Shown piece by piece: positions 24,937-32,812 of a stretch of 64,000 nucleotides of DNA (position 1 is its first letter; every line of letters starts with the position of its first letter). The notes below the pieces were generated by a model. The model was given only the letters and a program-made list of their open reading frames with translations. It ran no database searches and was not told the origin of the DNA. Made by a program: the position numbers and the translations under genes. The DNA comes from Nonomuraea solani (GTDB lineage: Bacteria; Actinomycetota; Actinomycetes; Streptosporangiales; Streptosporangiaceae). Location of the stretch: contig NZ_FNVT01000036.1 of assembly GCF_900108335.1 (NCBI RefSeq), positions 1-64,000 on the forward strand. Reading direction: 5' to 3'.

Positions 24937-25751
24937 GTTCGTCGGGTCACCATCTTGTCGTAGAGGCGGTCCGGCAGGATTCTATTGACCGTCAGCAGCA
25001 GCCTGGCCAGGTAGCCGACGGCGTAGCGGGGCCTGGGGTCCGGCGTGGCGACGATCCGCAGGATGCACCGCCCCACCACGGACGGCTCGGACGCCTTGCT
25101 GTCCGGCCCGAACCCCGCCTCGGTCTTGGCCGCCATCGCCTCGACCATCCTCTTGTACGGCCCCCGCCCCGAGAACGCCCGCAGCTCGCGCGGCGTGTCG
25201 TCCTGGAACTCCGTCTTGATGATCCCCGGCTGCACCACGACCACGTGCACGCCGAACCGCCCGGCCTCCTGCCGCAGCGAGTCCGAGTACGCCTCCAGCG
25301 CGTGCTTCGAGGCGTGGTACCAGGCGCCCAGGGGCAGCGCGATCTCGCCGCCGATCGAGGAGACGTTGACGATCGTGCCCGACCCGCGCTCGCGCATGTG
25401 CGGCAGGACGAGCTGGATCAGCCGGGCCGGGGCGAAGACGTTGACGTCGAACACGTGCCTGGCATGCGCGATCGGCACCTCCTCCGCCGACCCGTAGCCG
25501 CCGACGCCGGCGTTGTTGACCAGGACGTCGATGCGGCCGTGCGCGTCCAGCACGGTCTTGACCGCGCGTTCGAGGTCGGCGTCGCTGGTGACGTCCACCT
25601 CGAGGGGATGGCCGCCGGCGGCGCGGATGCCCTCCATCCGCTCCACGCGGCGCGCCACCCCGTACACGGTGTGGCCGGCGCCCAGCAGCTCCAGCGCGGC
25701 GGCGCGGCCGATGCCCGACGACGCGCCGGTCACCAGGCAGACCTTCCCCAT
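24933..25751 (-). CDS. SDR family oxidoreductase
   Basis: The 272-residue classical short-chain dehydrogenase has TGASSGIGRAAALELLGAGH (cofactor), NNAGVGGYGS, the catalytic Ser in VNVSSIGGEI and Tyr-x-x-x-Lys in WYHASKHALEAYSDSLRQE. His occupies the place of one residue next to the catalytic Tyr, as in many SDRs. It begins directly after the P450 stop and overlaps the TetR gene. Oxidoreductase activity on an alcohol or ketone related to the P450 product is inferred from the operon. The C-terminal RLLLTVNRILPDRLYDKMV is amphipathic and could touch the membrane. Confidence 0.9.
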   Translation of the reverse strand: MGKVCLVTGASSGIGRAAALELLGAGHTVYGVARRVERMEGIRAAGGHPLEVDVTSDADLERAVKTVLDAHGRIDVLVNNAGVGGYGSAEEVPIAHARHVFDVNVFAPARLIQLVLPHMRERGSGTIVNVSSIGGEIALPLGAWYHASKHALEAYSDSLRQEAGRFGVHVVVVQPGIIKTEFQDDTPRELRAFSGRGPYKRMVEAMAAKTEAGFGPDSKASEPSVVGRCILRIVATPDPRPRYAVGYLARLLLTVNRILPDRLYDKMVTRRT

Positions 25752-26927
25752 CTACCGCACCTCCCACGTGACCGGCAGGCTGTGCACGCCGTGGATGAGC
25801 ATGTCGTCGCGCAGCGGCACCTCGCCGGGGTCGGTGGCCAGCCGCAGCGTCGGGAACCTGGTGAACAGCGCGGGGAAGGCCGACCGCATCTCGACCCGGG
25901 CGAGCTGCTGGCCCAGGCACTGGTGCACGCCGTGCCCGAAGCCGAGATGGGCGCTGGTGTCGCGGCCCAGGTCGAGGCGGTCGGGATCGGGGTAGCGGCC
26001 GGGGTCGCGGTTGGCCGCCGGGATCGACAGGGTCACGCTCTCCCCGGCCCGCACCGTCTCGCCGCCCAGCTCGACGTCCTCCAGCGCGGTGCGTACGAGG
26101 AAGGGGACGATGCTGAGGTGGCGCAGCAGCTCCTCCACCGCCTGGTCGGTGTCCGTGATGAGGGCGGAGATCTCCGCCGGGTGGGTCAGCAGCGCGAACG
26201 TGCCCAGGGCGAGCATGTTGGCGGTGGTGTCGAGGCCGGAGCCCAGCAGCAGGAAGCCGATGTTGGCCAGCTCCTCCTCGGTCAGGTCGCTCCTGGTCAG
26301 CCCGCTCAGGATGTCGTCGGTGGGCTCGGCGCGCTTGGCCGCCACCAGCTCCTTCATGTGGAGCTGCACCGCGACGTAGGCCGCCGCCTTCTGCTCGGCC
26401 GGCACGTCGGCGCGCATGAGCGTCTCGCTCTCCGCCATGAACCGCTCGCGCTCGTCCTCGGGCACGCCCAGCAGCTCACAGATCACCACGGCCGGAATCG
26501 GCGCCGCGAACGACGCGACCAGGTCGGCCGGCGGGCCCTGCCGCTCCATGGCGTCGAGGTAGGTCTTGGTGATCTCCTCGACCCGCTCGGTCAGCAGGCG
26601 CATCCGGCGCACGGTGAACTCGCCGGTGAGCAGGTGCCGATAGCGGGTGTGCTCGGGCGGGTCGGAGGAGATGAACATCCCCGGCGGGGCGGGCTCGGCG
26701 GGACGGCCACTGGCCTCGGTGGGCCGGTGCCGCAGCTCGGAGCGGGCGCTGAACCGCCGGTCGGCCAGCACCTCGCGCACGAGGGCGTGACTGGTCACCA
26801 GCCAGCCCAGGTGCCCGTCGGGGTAGGCCATCCGGGTGATGGGCCGCTTCTCCCGCAGCCCGGCCAGCTCGGCGGGCGGATCGAACGGCGTGGGCCGCTC
26901 GGTGGGAATCGTGATCGCCTCGGTCAT
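25752..26927 (-). CDS. cytochrome P450
   Basis: The 391-residue bacterial class I P450 lacks a membrane anchor. The I-helix is FLLLGSGLDTTANML, a variant in which the usual A/G-G-x-D/E-T-T is GSGLDTT. The K-helix ExxR is EELLRH, and the heme loop HLGFGHGVHQCLGQQLA carries the proximal Cys. It would hydroxylate a small molecule using ferredoxin; no ferredoxin gene is adjacent. It leads an operon with an SDR and a TetR regulator, typical of xenobiotic or terpene/steroid-modifying units. The ATG is preceded by GAAAGGGGG. Regulation by TetR at the 22-bp palindrome is likely. Confidence 0.92.
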   Translation of the reverse strand: MTEAITIPTERPTPFDPPAELAGLREKRPITRMAYPDGHLGWLVTSHALVREVLADRRFSARSELRHRPTEASGRPAEPAPPGMFISSDPPEHTRYRHLLTGEFTVRRMRLLTERVEEITKTYLDAMERQGPPADLVASFAAPIPAVVICELLGVPEDERERFMAESETLMRADVPAEQKAAAYVAVQLHMKELVAAKRAEPTDDILSGLTRSDLTEEELANIGFLLLGSGLDTTANMLALGTFALLTHPAEISALITDTDQAVEELLRHLSIVPFLVRTALEDVELGGETVRAGESVTLSIPAANRDPGRYPDPDRLDLGRDTSAHLGFGHGVHQCLGQQLARVEMRSAFPALFTRFPTLRLATDPGEVPLRDDMLIHGVHSLPVTWEVR

Positions 26928-26950
26928 GTGAGGCCCCCTTTCGCTACGAA

Positions 26951-26972
26951 TACAATACAGGTCTGTATTGTA
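26951..26972. promoter_or_regulatory. 22-bp perfect palindromic operator
   Basis: TACAATACAG and CTGTATTGTA are perfect 10-bp arms around GT. The site lies 24 bp upstream of the P450 start in an otherwise GC-rich setting. It has the classic shape of a TetR operator, and the operon encodes a TetR protein. TACAAT inside each arm could also be a -10. Confidence 0.75.
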
Positions 26973-26992
26973 ACTCGGACTGGCGGGTCGCG

Positions 26993-27021
26993 TTGCGCGA
27001 TCATGGTCCGGCGGTTACCCT
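26993..27021 (+). promoter_or_regulatory. promoter of the trp leader
   Basis: TTGCGC (26993-26998), 17 nt, then TACCCT (27016-27021), then 7 nt to the trpL ATG. This is the same spacing as in the ssu leader and implies a leaderless transcript. Confidence 0.6.
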
Positions 27022-27028
27022 TGCTCCT

Positions 27029-27070
27029 ATGCGAACTCACGCTCAGCTCCAGTGGTGGCGCCGCTTCTAG
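27029..27070 (+). CDS. trpL: trp operon leader peptide
   Basis: The 13-residue peptide MRTHAQLQWWRRF contains two adjacent Trp codons (27053-27058). It has no ribosome site and starts 7 nt after a -10. It precedes the fused anthranilate synthase gene by 104 nt. Low charged tRNA-Trp would stall the ribosome at the Trp codons and shift the downstream RNA into the antiterminator form. This is the known trp attenuation mechanism; its use here is inferred from the visible alternative stems. Confidence 0.92.
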   Translation: MRTHAQLQWWRRF

Positions 27071-27127
27071 GCGGCGCGTGTTTTCGCATTCCTCAACGGA
27101 CGGCCGCCCCGGATGGCGGCCTTTCTC
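27058..27127 (+). promoter_or_regulatory. trp attenuator (alternative stems 1:2, 2:3, 3:4)
   Basis: Segment 1 (27058-27064) pairs with segment 2 (27071-27077) over 7 bp. Segment 2 (27070-27075) can instead pair with segment 3 (27103-27108) over 6 bp. Segment 3 (27102-27108) pairs with segment 4 (27115-27121), GGCCGCC/GGCGGCC, followed by TTTCTCG as terminator. Segment 1 begins at the last base of the second Trp codon. Confidence 0.85.
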
Positions 27128-27174
27128 GTGTCCGCCCCCGGGGCTCGATCATGTGACGTGATAAGGGGCAGCAA

Positions 27175-29301
27175 GTGGAGACGAGCGGATATACCACCGC
27201 CGGGGGCATCGGTGTCGAACGCGAGGCACGCGAGGTGGACGAGGCCGCCCTCGAAGAGATCGTGACCGCGCTCGGGGAGCGCCGCGGGGGCGCCTTCTCC
27301 TCGGGCATGGACTACCCGGGCCGCTACAGCCGATGGGCCTTCGGCTACGTCGACCCGTGCCTCGAACTGGTCGCCAAGGGCCGCACCATCACGGCGACCG
27401 CCCTCAACGACCGCGGCCGGGTCGTGCTGCCCGCCGTCGCCTCCTGCCTGCTGGCCGCCGGCAAGCCGGTCACCGAGCCCACCGCCGACCGGGTCGAGGT
27501 GCACGTACCCGAGTCGGAGGAGATGCTGCCGGAGGAGATGCGCAGCCGCAGGCCCACCGTGTTCACCGCGATCCGCGAGATCATCGCCGCCTTCAAGGGC
27601 GACGACCCGCACCTCGGCCTCTACGGCGCGTTCGGCTACGACCTGGCCTTCCAGTTCGAGCCCATCAGGCAGGAGCTCGTCCGCCCCGACGACCAGCGCG
27701 ACCTCGTGCTGCACCTGCCCGACCGCCTCGTCGTGATCGACCGGCAGCGCGAGACCAGCCTCGAGTTCCGCTACGAGTTCACCGTCGACGGCGCCACCAC
27801 CCGCGGCCTGGAGCGCTCCGGCGAGACCGCGCCCCCGGTCACGCCCGCCGTGCCGCCCGCCGACCCGGTGAGGGGCGAATACGCCAAGGTCGTCGCCGCC
27901 GCCAAGGAGAAGTTCAAGCGCGGCGACCTGTTCGAGGTCGTGCCCGGCCAGGTCTTCCACGCCACCTGCGCCGACCCGTCCGGCTTCTACCGCGGCCTGC
28001 GGACCAGCAACCCGGCCCCCTACGAGTTCATCATCAGCCTCGGCGAGGGCGAGCACCTGGTCGGCGCCTCGCCCGAGATGTACGTCCGGGTCAGCGGCGA
28101 CCGCGTCGAGACCTGCCCCATCTCCGGCACCATCGCCCGCGGCAGCAACCCGGTCGAGGACGCCGAGGCCATCCGCACGCTCCTCTCCAGCGTCAAGGAG
28201 GAGTCGGAGCTGACGATGTGCACCGACGTCGACCGCAACGACAAGTCGCGCATCTGCGTCCCCGGCACGGTCAAGGTCATCGGCCGCCGCCAGATCGAGC
28301 TCTACTCCCGCCTCATCCACACCGTCGACCACATCGAGGGCCGGCTGCGCCCCGAGTTCGACGCGCTCGACGCCTTCCTCACCCACATGTGGGCCGTCAC
28401 GGTCACCGGCGCGCCGAAGACCTGGGCCATGCAGTTCATCGAGGACCACGAGGCCACCACCCGCAGGTGGTACGGCGGCGCGATCGGCTTCATCGGCTTC
28501 GACGGCTCCATGAACACCGGCCTGACCCTGCGCACCGCCCAGATCAGGAACGGCGTCGCGACCGTCAGGGCCGGCGCCACGCTGCTGTTCGACTCCGACC
28601 CCGAGTCCGAGGAGCGCGAGACCGAGCTGAAGGCCAGCGCCCTGCTCGGCGCCCTGGCCACGGTCAACCAGCCCGGCGCCGTCCCGGCCGCCGCGCCCAG
28701 GGAGCAGCCGGGCCTGGGCATGAAGGTGCTGCTCGTCGACCACGAGGACTCCTTCGTCAACACGCTGGCCGACTATTTCCGCCAGGAGGGCGCGGCCGTG
28801 GTCACACTGCGCCACGGCTTCCCGTCCACCATGATCGACGAGATCGCGCCCGACCTGGTCGTGCTCTCGCCCGGCCCCGGCTGGCCGACCGACTTCGGCA
28901 TGTCGGCCCTGCTCGACCAGATCTACGCCCGCGACCTGCCGGTGTTCGGCGTCTGCCTGGGCCTGCAGGCCATGGTCGAGCAGGCGGGCGGCACGCTGGA
29001 GCTGCTCGACTACCCCGAGCACGGCAAGCGCGGCCAGGTCAGCCGCCTCGGCGACAGCGCGTTGCTCGACGGGCTGCCCGATGAGTTCACCGCGGCCCGC
29101 TATCACTCGCTGCACGCCAAGCGGCCCGGCGTGGTCGGTTTCACCCCGACCGCGCTCACGCCCGACGGCAACGTCATGGCCATCGAGGACCCCGAGCGGC
29201 GGCGCTTCGCCGTGCAGTTCCACCCCGAGTCGATCCTCACCCAGGACGGCGGCGCGGGCGCGAAGATCATCGCAAACGTGCTGCGTCTGTCCCGCAGGTA
29301 G
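27175..29301 (+). CDS. trpE: fused anthranilate synthase, components I and II (TrpE-TrpG)
   Basis: The 708-residue protein converts chorismate plus glutamine to anthranilate, the first step of tryptophan synthesis. Residues 1-500 are the TrpE chorismate-binding part (FGYDLAFQFEPI; DLFEVVPGQVF; YVRVSGDRVETCPISGTIAR; MCTDVDRNDKSRICVPG). After a short linker, a class I glutamine amidotransferase begins MKVLLVDHEDSFVNTLADYF. Its triad is complete: Cys in FGVCLGLQAM, and His and Glu in FHPES. The GTG start follows AAGGGG. Fusion in one chain guarantees ammonia transfer and is known in some Streptomyces and rhizobia. Control is through the trpL attenuator. No other trp gene follows; trpF is at 50.3 kb. 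Confidence 0.94.
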   Translation: METSGYTTAGGIGVEREAREVDEAALEEIVTALGERRGGAFSSGMDYPGRYSRWAFGYVDPCLELVAKGRTITATALNDRGRVVLPAVASCLLAAGKPVTEPTADRVEVHVPESEEMLPEEMRSRRPTVFTAIREIIAAFKGDDPHLGLYGAFGYDLAFQFEPIRQELVRPDDQRDLVLHLPDRLVVIDRQRETSLEFRYEFTVDGATTRGLERSGETAPPVTPAVPPADPVRGEYAKVVAAAKEKFKRGDLFEVVPGQVFHATCADPSGFYRGLRTSNPAPYEFIISLGEGEHLVGASPEMYVRVSGDRVETCPISGTIARGSNPVEDAEAIRTLLSSVKEESELTMCTDVDRNDKSRICVPGTVKVIGRRQIELYSRLIHTVDHIEGRLRPEFDALDAFLTHMWAVTVTGAPKTWAMQFIEDHEATTRRWYGGAIGFIGFDGSMNTGLTLRTAQIRNGVATVRAGATLLFDSDPESEERETELKASALLGALATVNQPGAVPAAAPREQPGLGMKVLLVDHEDSFVNTLADYFRQEGAAVVTLRHGFPSTMIDEIAPDLVVLSPGPGWPTDFGMSALLDQIYARDLPVFGVCLGLQAMVEQAGGTLELLDYPEHGKRGQVSRLGDSALLDGLPDEFTAARYHSLHAKRPGVVGFTPTALTPDGNVMAIEDPERRRFAVQFHPESILTQDGGAGAKIIANVLRLSRR

Positions 29302-29346
29302 GTAAAACCCGGGCGGGAGCGTGCGGAATGCGCCTAGAGTCTCCGC

Positions 29347-30498
29347 ATGCTCCCCGTAGACCTGCCCGGCACGGTGCGTGACGCGCTGCTCGCCCCGCTC
29401 GTCGATCACCACTGCCACGGGGTGCGACGGGACGACCTCAACAGAGCCCGGTTCGAGCTGCTCATCAGCGAGGGCGGCAACCCCGCCCCGCCCGGCACCA
29501 CCCACTTCGACACCCCGTTCGGCGCGGCCGTGCGCCGCTGGTGCGCGCCGCTGCTCGGCCTGGAGCCGCACGCCCCGCCCGCCGTCTACCTGACCCGCCG
29601 GGCCGAGCTGGGCGCGGGCGAGGTCAACCGGCGGCTGCTGACCGGGGCCGGGGTGGTGGCGTTCCTGGTGGACGCCACGCCGGACGAGACCGGAGACCTC
29701 GACGTGCTGTCCGCGGCCGAGATGGGCCGCCACGGCGGCGCCGCGGCCGACGAGATCGTCCGGATCGAGCACATCGAGCGCGACGTGGCCGAGACGGCGG
29801 AACTCACCGCCGACTACCTCGACACCCTGGAGGAGGAACTGACCGCCAGGGCGGCCAGGGCCGTCGGGCTCAAGACGGTCATCGGCTCCCTGTCCGGCCT
29901 CGACGTCGACCCGGTCCCGCCCGCCACGGGAGCGGTGATCGCGGCCGCCAACCGGCGCCTGGCCGACCCCAAGGGGCCGCTGACGGACCCGGTCCTGCTG
30001 CAGCACCTGCTCTGGAGCGCGGTCGAGGTGGCCAGGGAGCGCGGGCTGCCCGTGCAGTTCCACAGCGGGTTCGGCGGGTCGCTGGAGCCGCACAGGACCG
30101 ACCCGGTCCGGCTGAGCGCGTTCGTCAGGGCGCTGCAGCCCGCCGGCGTGCCGGTGATCCTGCTGCACTGCTACCCGTTCCACCGCCAGGCCGCCTATCT
30201 GGCGGGCGTCTTCCCGCACGTCTACGTGGACGTCGGGCTCGCGCTGCCGCACACCGCCGCCGCCTCGGCCCGGGTCATGGACGAGCTGCTGGAGCTGGCG
30301 CCGTACCACAAGCAGCTCTTCAGCTCCGGCTGCCGGGGCGTGGCCGAGTCCGGCTACCTGGGCGCGCTCTACTTTCGGCGGGCCCTGGGAGCGGCGCTCG
30401 GCGCCAGGCTCGGCGCGGGGGAGTGGAGCGCCGCCGACGCGGCCAGGATCGCCCACATGATCGGCTCGGGGAACGCACGCCGGGTCTATCGTCTCTGA
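29347..30498 (+). CDS. amidohydrolase family protein (FluG-like)
   Basis: The 383-residue TIM-barrel metallohydrolase has the metal-binding His pair in LVDHHCHGVRRDD. A later His is in VQFHSGFGGSLEP, another is in LLHCYPFHRQAAYLAG, and the DVGLALPHTAA strand follows. This order fits amidohydrolase-2 proteins related to the N-terminal half of fungal FluG. In actinomycetes such proteins sit near glutamine synthetase-like genes, not seen here. The reaction is uncertain, possibly amide hydrolysis or decarboxylation. The ATG has no ribosome site, but TAGAGT lies 6 nt upstream, consistent with a leaderless message. Confidence 0.82.
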   Translation: MLPVDLPGTVRDALLAPLVDHHCHGVRRDDLNRARFELLISEGGNPAPPGTTHFDTPFGAAVRRWCAPLLGLEPHAPPAVYLTRRAELGAGEVNRRLLTGAGVVAFLVDATPDETGDLDVLSAAEMGRHGGAAADEIVRIEHIERDVAETAELTADYLDTLEEELTARAARAVGLKTVIGSLSGLDVDPVPPATGAVIAAANRRLADPKGPLTDPVLLQHLLWSAVEVARERGLPVQFHSGFGGSLEPHRTDPVRLSAFVRALQPAGVPVILLHCYPFHRQAAYLAGVFPHVYVDVGLALPHTAAASARVMDELLELAPYHKQLFSSGCRGVAESGYLGALYFRRALGAALGARLGAGEWSAADAARIAHMIGSGNARRVYRL

Positions 30499-30533
30499 AC
30501 TCCTCCCTGCGAAGGAGGTGTGATCTAGGTCTC

Positions 30534-30545
30534 ATTATGCATAAT
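30534..30545. promoter_or_regulatory. 12-bp palindrome overlapping the ABC operon promoter
   Basis: ATTATGCATAAT is a perfect palindrome 10 nt before the ABC ATPase start. Its second half (CATAAT) is a good -10, so a repressor bound here would block transcription. A small CCTCC/GGAGG hairpin just upstream may end the amidohydrolase transcript. Confidence 0.5.
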
Positions 30546-30555
30546 CGGCCTCACC

Positions 30556-31452
30556 ATGAGTGCTATCGAGATACGAGACCTTTCCAAGTCGTTCGGTCCG
30601 GTACGCGCGGTGGACGGGGTGTCCTTCACGGTCGACGCGGGCACGATCACGGGCTACTTAGGCCCGAACGGAGCCGGCAAGACCACGACTCTTCGCAGCC
30701 TTCTCGGGCTGGTCACCGCCGACTCCGGCAGCGCGCTGGTCAACGGCCGGCGCTACGTCGAGCTCGACCACCCGCTCAGCGAGGTGGGCGCGGTGCTCGA
30801 AGCCACCAACTTCCATCCCGGGCGCACCGCGTACGACCACCTGAGGGTGATCTGCACGGCCGCCAGCCTGCCCGTCGCGCGCGCCCGCGAGGCGCTGGAG
30901 CGCGTCGGGCTGGCCGACGTGTCCGGCAAGCGGGTGCTGGGCTTCTCCATGGGCATGCGGCAGCGGCTCGCCCTGGCCACGGCGCTGATCGGCGAGCCCA
31001 GGGTCTACATCCTGGACGAGCCCGCCAACGGCCTCGACCCGGCGGGCATCCAGTGGCTGCGCGGCTTCATGCGCTTCCTCGCCCACGACCAGGGGGCCGC
31101 CGTGCTCGTCTCCAGCCACGTGCTGGCCGAGGTCGAGCAGACCGTCGACAACGTCGTGATCATCGCCAGGGGGCGGCTGGTGCGGCAGGGCAGCCTGGCC
31201 GACCTGGTCAGCAATGGCGGCGCGCCCGTCATCAGGGTCCGCACCGCCAAGCCCGGCGAGCTGGCGCCCGCCCTCGAACGGCAGGGCGGCGAGGTGGAGC
31301 TGGCCGACGGGGTGCTGCGGGTCAGGAACCTCGGCGTCGAGGCCATCGGCACCATCGCGCTGGAGCACCACGTCGTGCTCACCGAGATGACCGAGGAGCG
31401 CGGCGACCTGCAGCGGGTCTTCCTGGAGCTGACGGGGGAGGGGGAGCCCTGA
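30556..31452 (+). CDS. ABC transporter ATP-binding protein
   Basis: The 298-residue ATPase belongs to the ABC-2 exporter class. Walker A is GPNGAGKTT, the signature FSMGMRQRLALATALI (SMGM in place of SGGQ, usual for this bacitracin/antibiotic-export-like group), and Walker B VYILDEPANGLDP. The switch His is in VSSHVLAEVEQ. A 75-residue C-terminal extension (GAPVIRVRTAKPGELAPALE onward) is the regulatory domain of this group. The stop shares one base with the permease ATG (TGATG). Transported compound unknown; a lantibiotic or antimicrobial-resistance role is common for relatives. Confidence 0.9.
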   Translation: MSAIEIRDLSKSFGPVRAVDGVSFTVDAGTITGYLGPNGAGKTTTLRSLLGLVTADSGSALVNGRRYVELDHPLSEVGAVLEATNFHPGRTAYDHLRVICTAASLPVARAREALERVGLADVSGKRVLGFSMGMRQRLALATALIGEPRVYILDEPANGLDPAGIQWLRGFMRFLAHDQGAAVLVSSHVLAEVEQTVDNVVIIARGRLVRQGSLADLVSNGGAPVIRVRTAKPGELAPALERQGGEVELADGVLRVRNLGVEAIGTIALEHHVVLTEMTEERGDLQRVFLELTGEGEP

Positions 31453-32231
31453 TGGCGCTGCTTCGCGCGGAACTGCTCAAGGTCTCCACCACCCGGCTGT
31501 GGTGGGTGATGCTGCTCGTCATGCTGGGCTACGTCGCCCTGCTGCTCGGCTTCACCATCTACGCCGCGGGCGTGACCACGCCGGACGGCCAGGCCATCAT
31601 CCCCGCCCGCGACACCGCGCCCTTCCAGGAGGTCATCTGGGGGACGGGCGTGAGCGGGGCCGTCTTCGCGGCCGTGCTCGGCGTCGTCATGATGACCGGC
31701 GAATACCGCTACCAGACCATCACCACCACGCTGCTCGCCACGCCGAAGCGGGTGCGGGTGGTGGTGGCCAAGCTCGGCGCCGGCCTCGTGGTGGGCCTGC
31801 TGCTGGGGGTGGCGGTGCTGGTGCTGACCGGCGTCACCCTGGTGGTGACCGTCCTGCTCGCCGGGGGTGAGCTGACCTTCACCGCGACCGTCGCGCGGGT
31901 GATCGGCAGCGTCCTGGTCGTGCTGGCGCTCTACGCCCTGGCCGGGGTGGGGCTGGGGGCGCTGATCAAGAACCAGGTCGGGGCGCTCAGCGCGCTCATG
32001 GTCTGGGTGTTCGTGATCGAGAGCCTGGTCAACGGGATTCCGGCGTTGCGGCCGGTGGGCAAGTGGACGCCCTCCGGGGCCACGCAGGCGCTGACGAACA
32101 CGGGGGTGGGGTTCGGGGTGGACGTGTCGTACCTGCTGCCGGCGTGGGCGGGCGGGCTGGTGCTGCTCGGCTACGGGCTGATCTTCTCGGCCATCGCCTC
32201 GGCCACCACGCTGCGCCGCGACATCACCTGA
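31452..32231 (+). CDS. ABC-2 type permease subunit
   Basis: The 259-residue membrane protein partners the preceding ATPase. It begins MALLRAELLKVSTTRLWWVM, the conserved start of ABC-2 permeases of this class. About six hydrophobic segments follow (VMLLVMLGYVALLLGFTIYA, VSGAVFAAVLGVVMMTGE, VVGLLLGVAVLVLTGVTLVV, LVVLALYALAGVGLGALI, GLVLLGYGLIFSAIASA). The MTGEYRYQTITTTLLATPKR loop is a family hallmark. It is followed at once by a hairpin terminator. Confidence 0.88.
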   Translation: MALLRAELLKVSTTRLWWVMLLVMLGYVALLLGFTIYAAGVTTPDGQAIIPARDTAPFQEVIWGTGVSGAVFAAVLGVVMMTGEYRYQTITTTLLATPKRVRVVVAKLGAGLVVGLLLGVAVLVLTGVTLVVTVLLAGGELTFTATVARVIGSVLVVLALYALAGVGLGALIKNQVGALSALMVWVFVIESLVNGIPALRPVGKWTPSGATQALTNTGVGFGVDVSYLLPAWAGGLVLLGYGLIFSAIASATTLRRDIT

Positions 32232-32258
32232 GCGGCCGGGTTCAGTGGTCCCGGCCGC
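32232..32258. terminator. hairpin terminator after the ABC operon
   Basis: GCGGCCGGG and CCCGGCCGC form a perfect 9-bp stem with a 9-nt loop, beginning one base after the permease stop, between convergent genes. Confidence 0.65.
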
Positions 32259-32326
32259 GCGCTGTGGTGTCGCCTGCGCGGCGGTTTCAGTGGTCGCGGC
32301 CGGGCGCTGTGGTGTCGCCTGCGCGG
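32237..32326. repeat. 45-bp direct tandem repeat at the 3' end of the MarR gene
   Basis: Units 32237-32281 and 32282-32326 differ at only three or so positions. The MarR stop codon (32287-32289) lies in the second unit, so the first unit is an extra copy of the last codons plus stop, placed beyond the gene end. Confidence 0.88.
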
Positions 32327-32799
32327 TCCTCGCCTGGGGGGCGGCCGTCGAGACAGGCGCCCAGTTTGGTGCCGACGACCTGCATGGCGTCGGCCAGGGC
32401 GACCGTCTGCTCCGGCGACAGGTGGTCGAACAGCACCTCGCGCAGCGCCCGCGCGTGATGAGGGGCGATCGCGGCGATGACCGCGCGCCCCTCATCGGTG
32501 ATCTCGGCCACGCTGGCCCGCCCGTCGCTCGCGTCCGGCCGCAGCCGTACGTAGCCCCGGTCGACCAGCTTGCTGACCCGATGGCTGAGCCGGCTGATCG
32601 ACACGTTGCCCACCGCCGCCAGGTCGCTCAGCCGCAGCGGCCGCCCGGCCAGCGCGTTGAGCAGGCCGTATTCGATGTGGACCAGGCCATGGGCCCGGAA
32701 CGTGCGCTCCACCTGCGGGATGCCCACCAGCATGACCGCGAGCAGGCCCTGCCACGCGCGCTGCTCGTCCTCGCCGAGCCCGCCGAGCCCGTCGACCAA
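32287..32799 (-). CDS. MarR family transcriptional regulator
   Basis: The 170-residue winged-helix protein has LVHIEYGLLNALAGRPLRLS, then DLAAVGNVSISRLSHRVSKL (recognition helix) and GYVRLRPDASDGRASVAEIT, the wing with its DxRxxxxxLT-like pattern. It lies 13 nt downstream of the DoxX gene in one operon. Two CTTCAAGT/ACTTGAAG boxes around the DoxX promoter are its probable targets. Related MarR/DoxX pairs respond to quinones or oxidants. The C-terminal codons lie in a duplicated 45-bp unit. No conserved N-terminal sensing Cys is visible. Confidence 0.87.
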   Translation of the reverse strand: MVDGLGGLGEDEQRAWQGLLAVMLVGIPQVERTFRAHGLVHIEYGLLNALAGRPLRLSDLAAVGNVSISRLSHRVSKLVDRGYVRLRPDASDGRASVAEITDEGRAVIAAIAPHHARALREVLFDHLSPEQTVALADAMQVVGTKLGACLDGRPPGEDRAGDTTAPGRDH

Positions 32800-32812
32800 G
32801 GAACCCCCAGGG

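Noticed and set aside
2720..26927. Secondary-metabolite gene cluster (glycosyltransferase, P450, SDRs, exporter)
   Set aside because: The genes are scattered over 24 kb in separate operons, with no polyketide, peptide or terpene synthase.
27067..30456. 1129-codon open frame on the minus strand
   Set aside because: It is antisense to trpEG and the amidohydrolase, has repetitive Gly/Arg/Val composition and no motif; long antisense frames are usual at this GC content.
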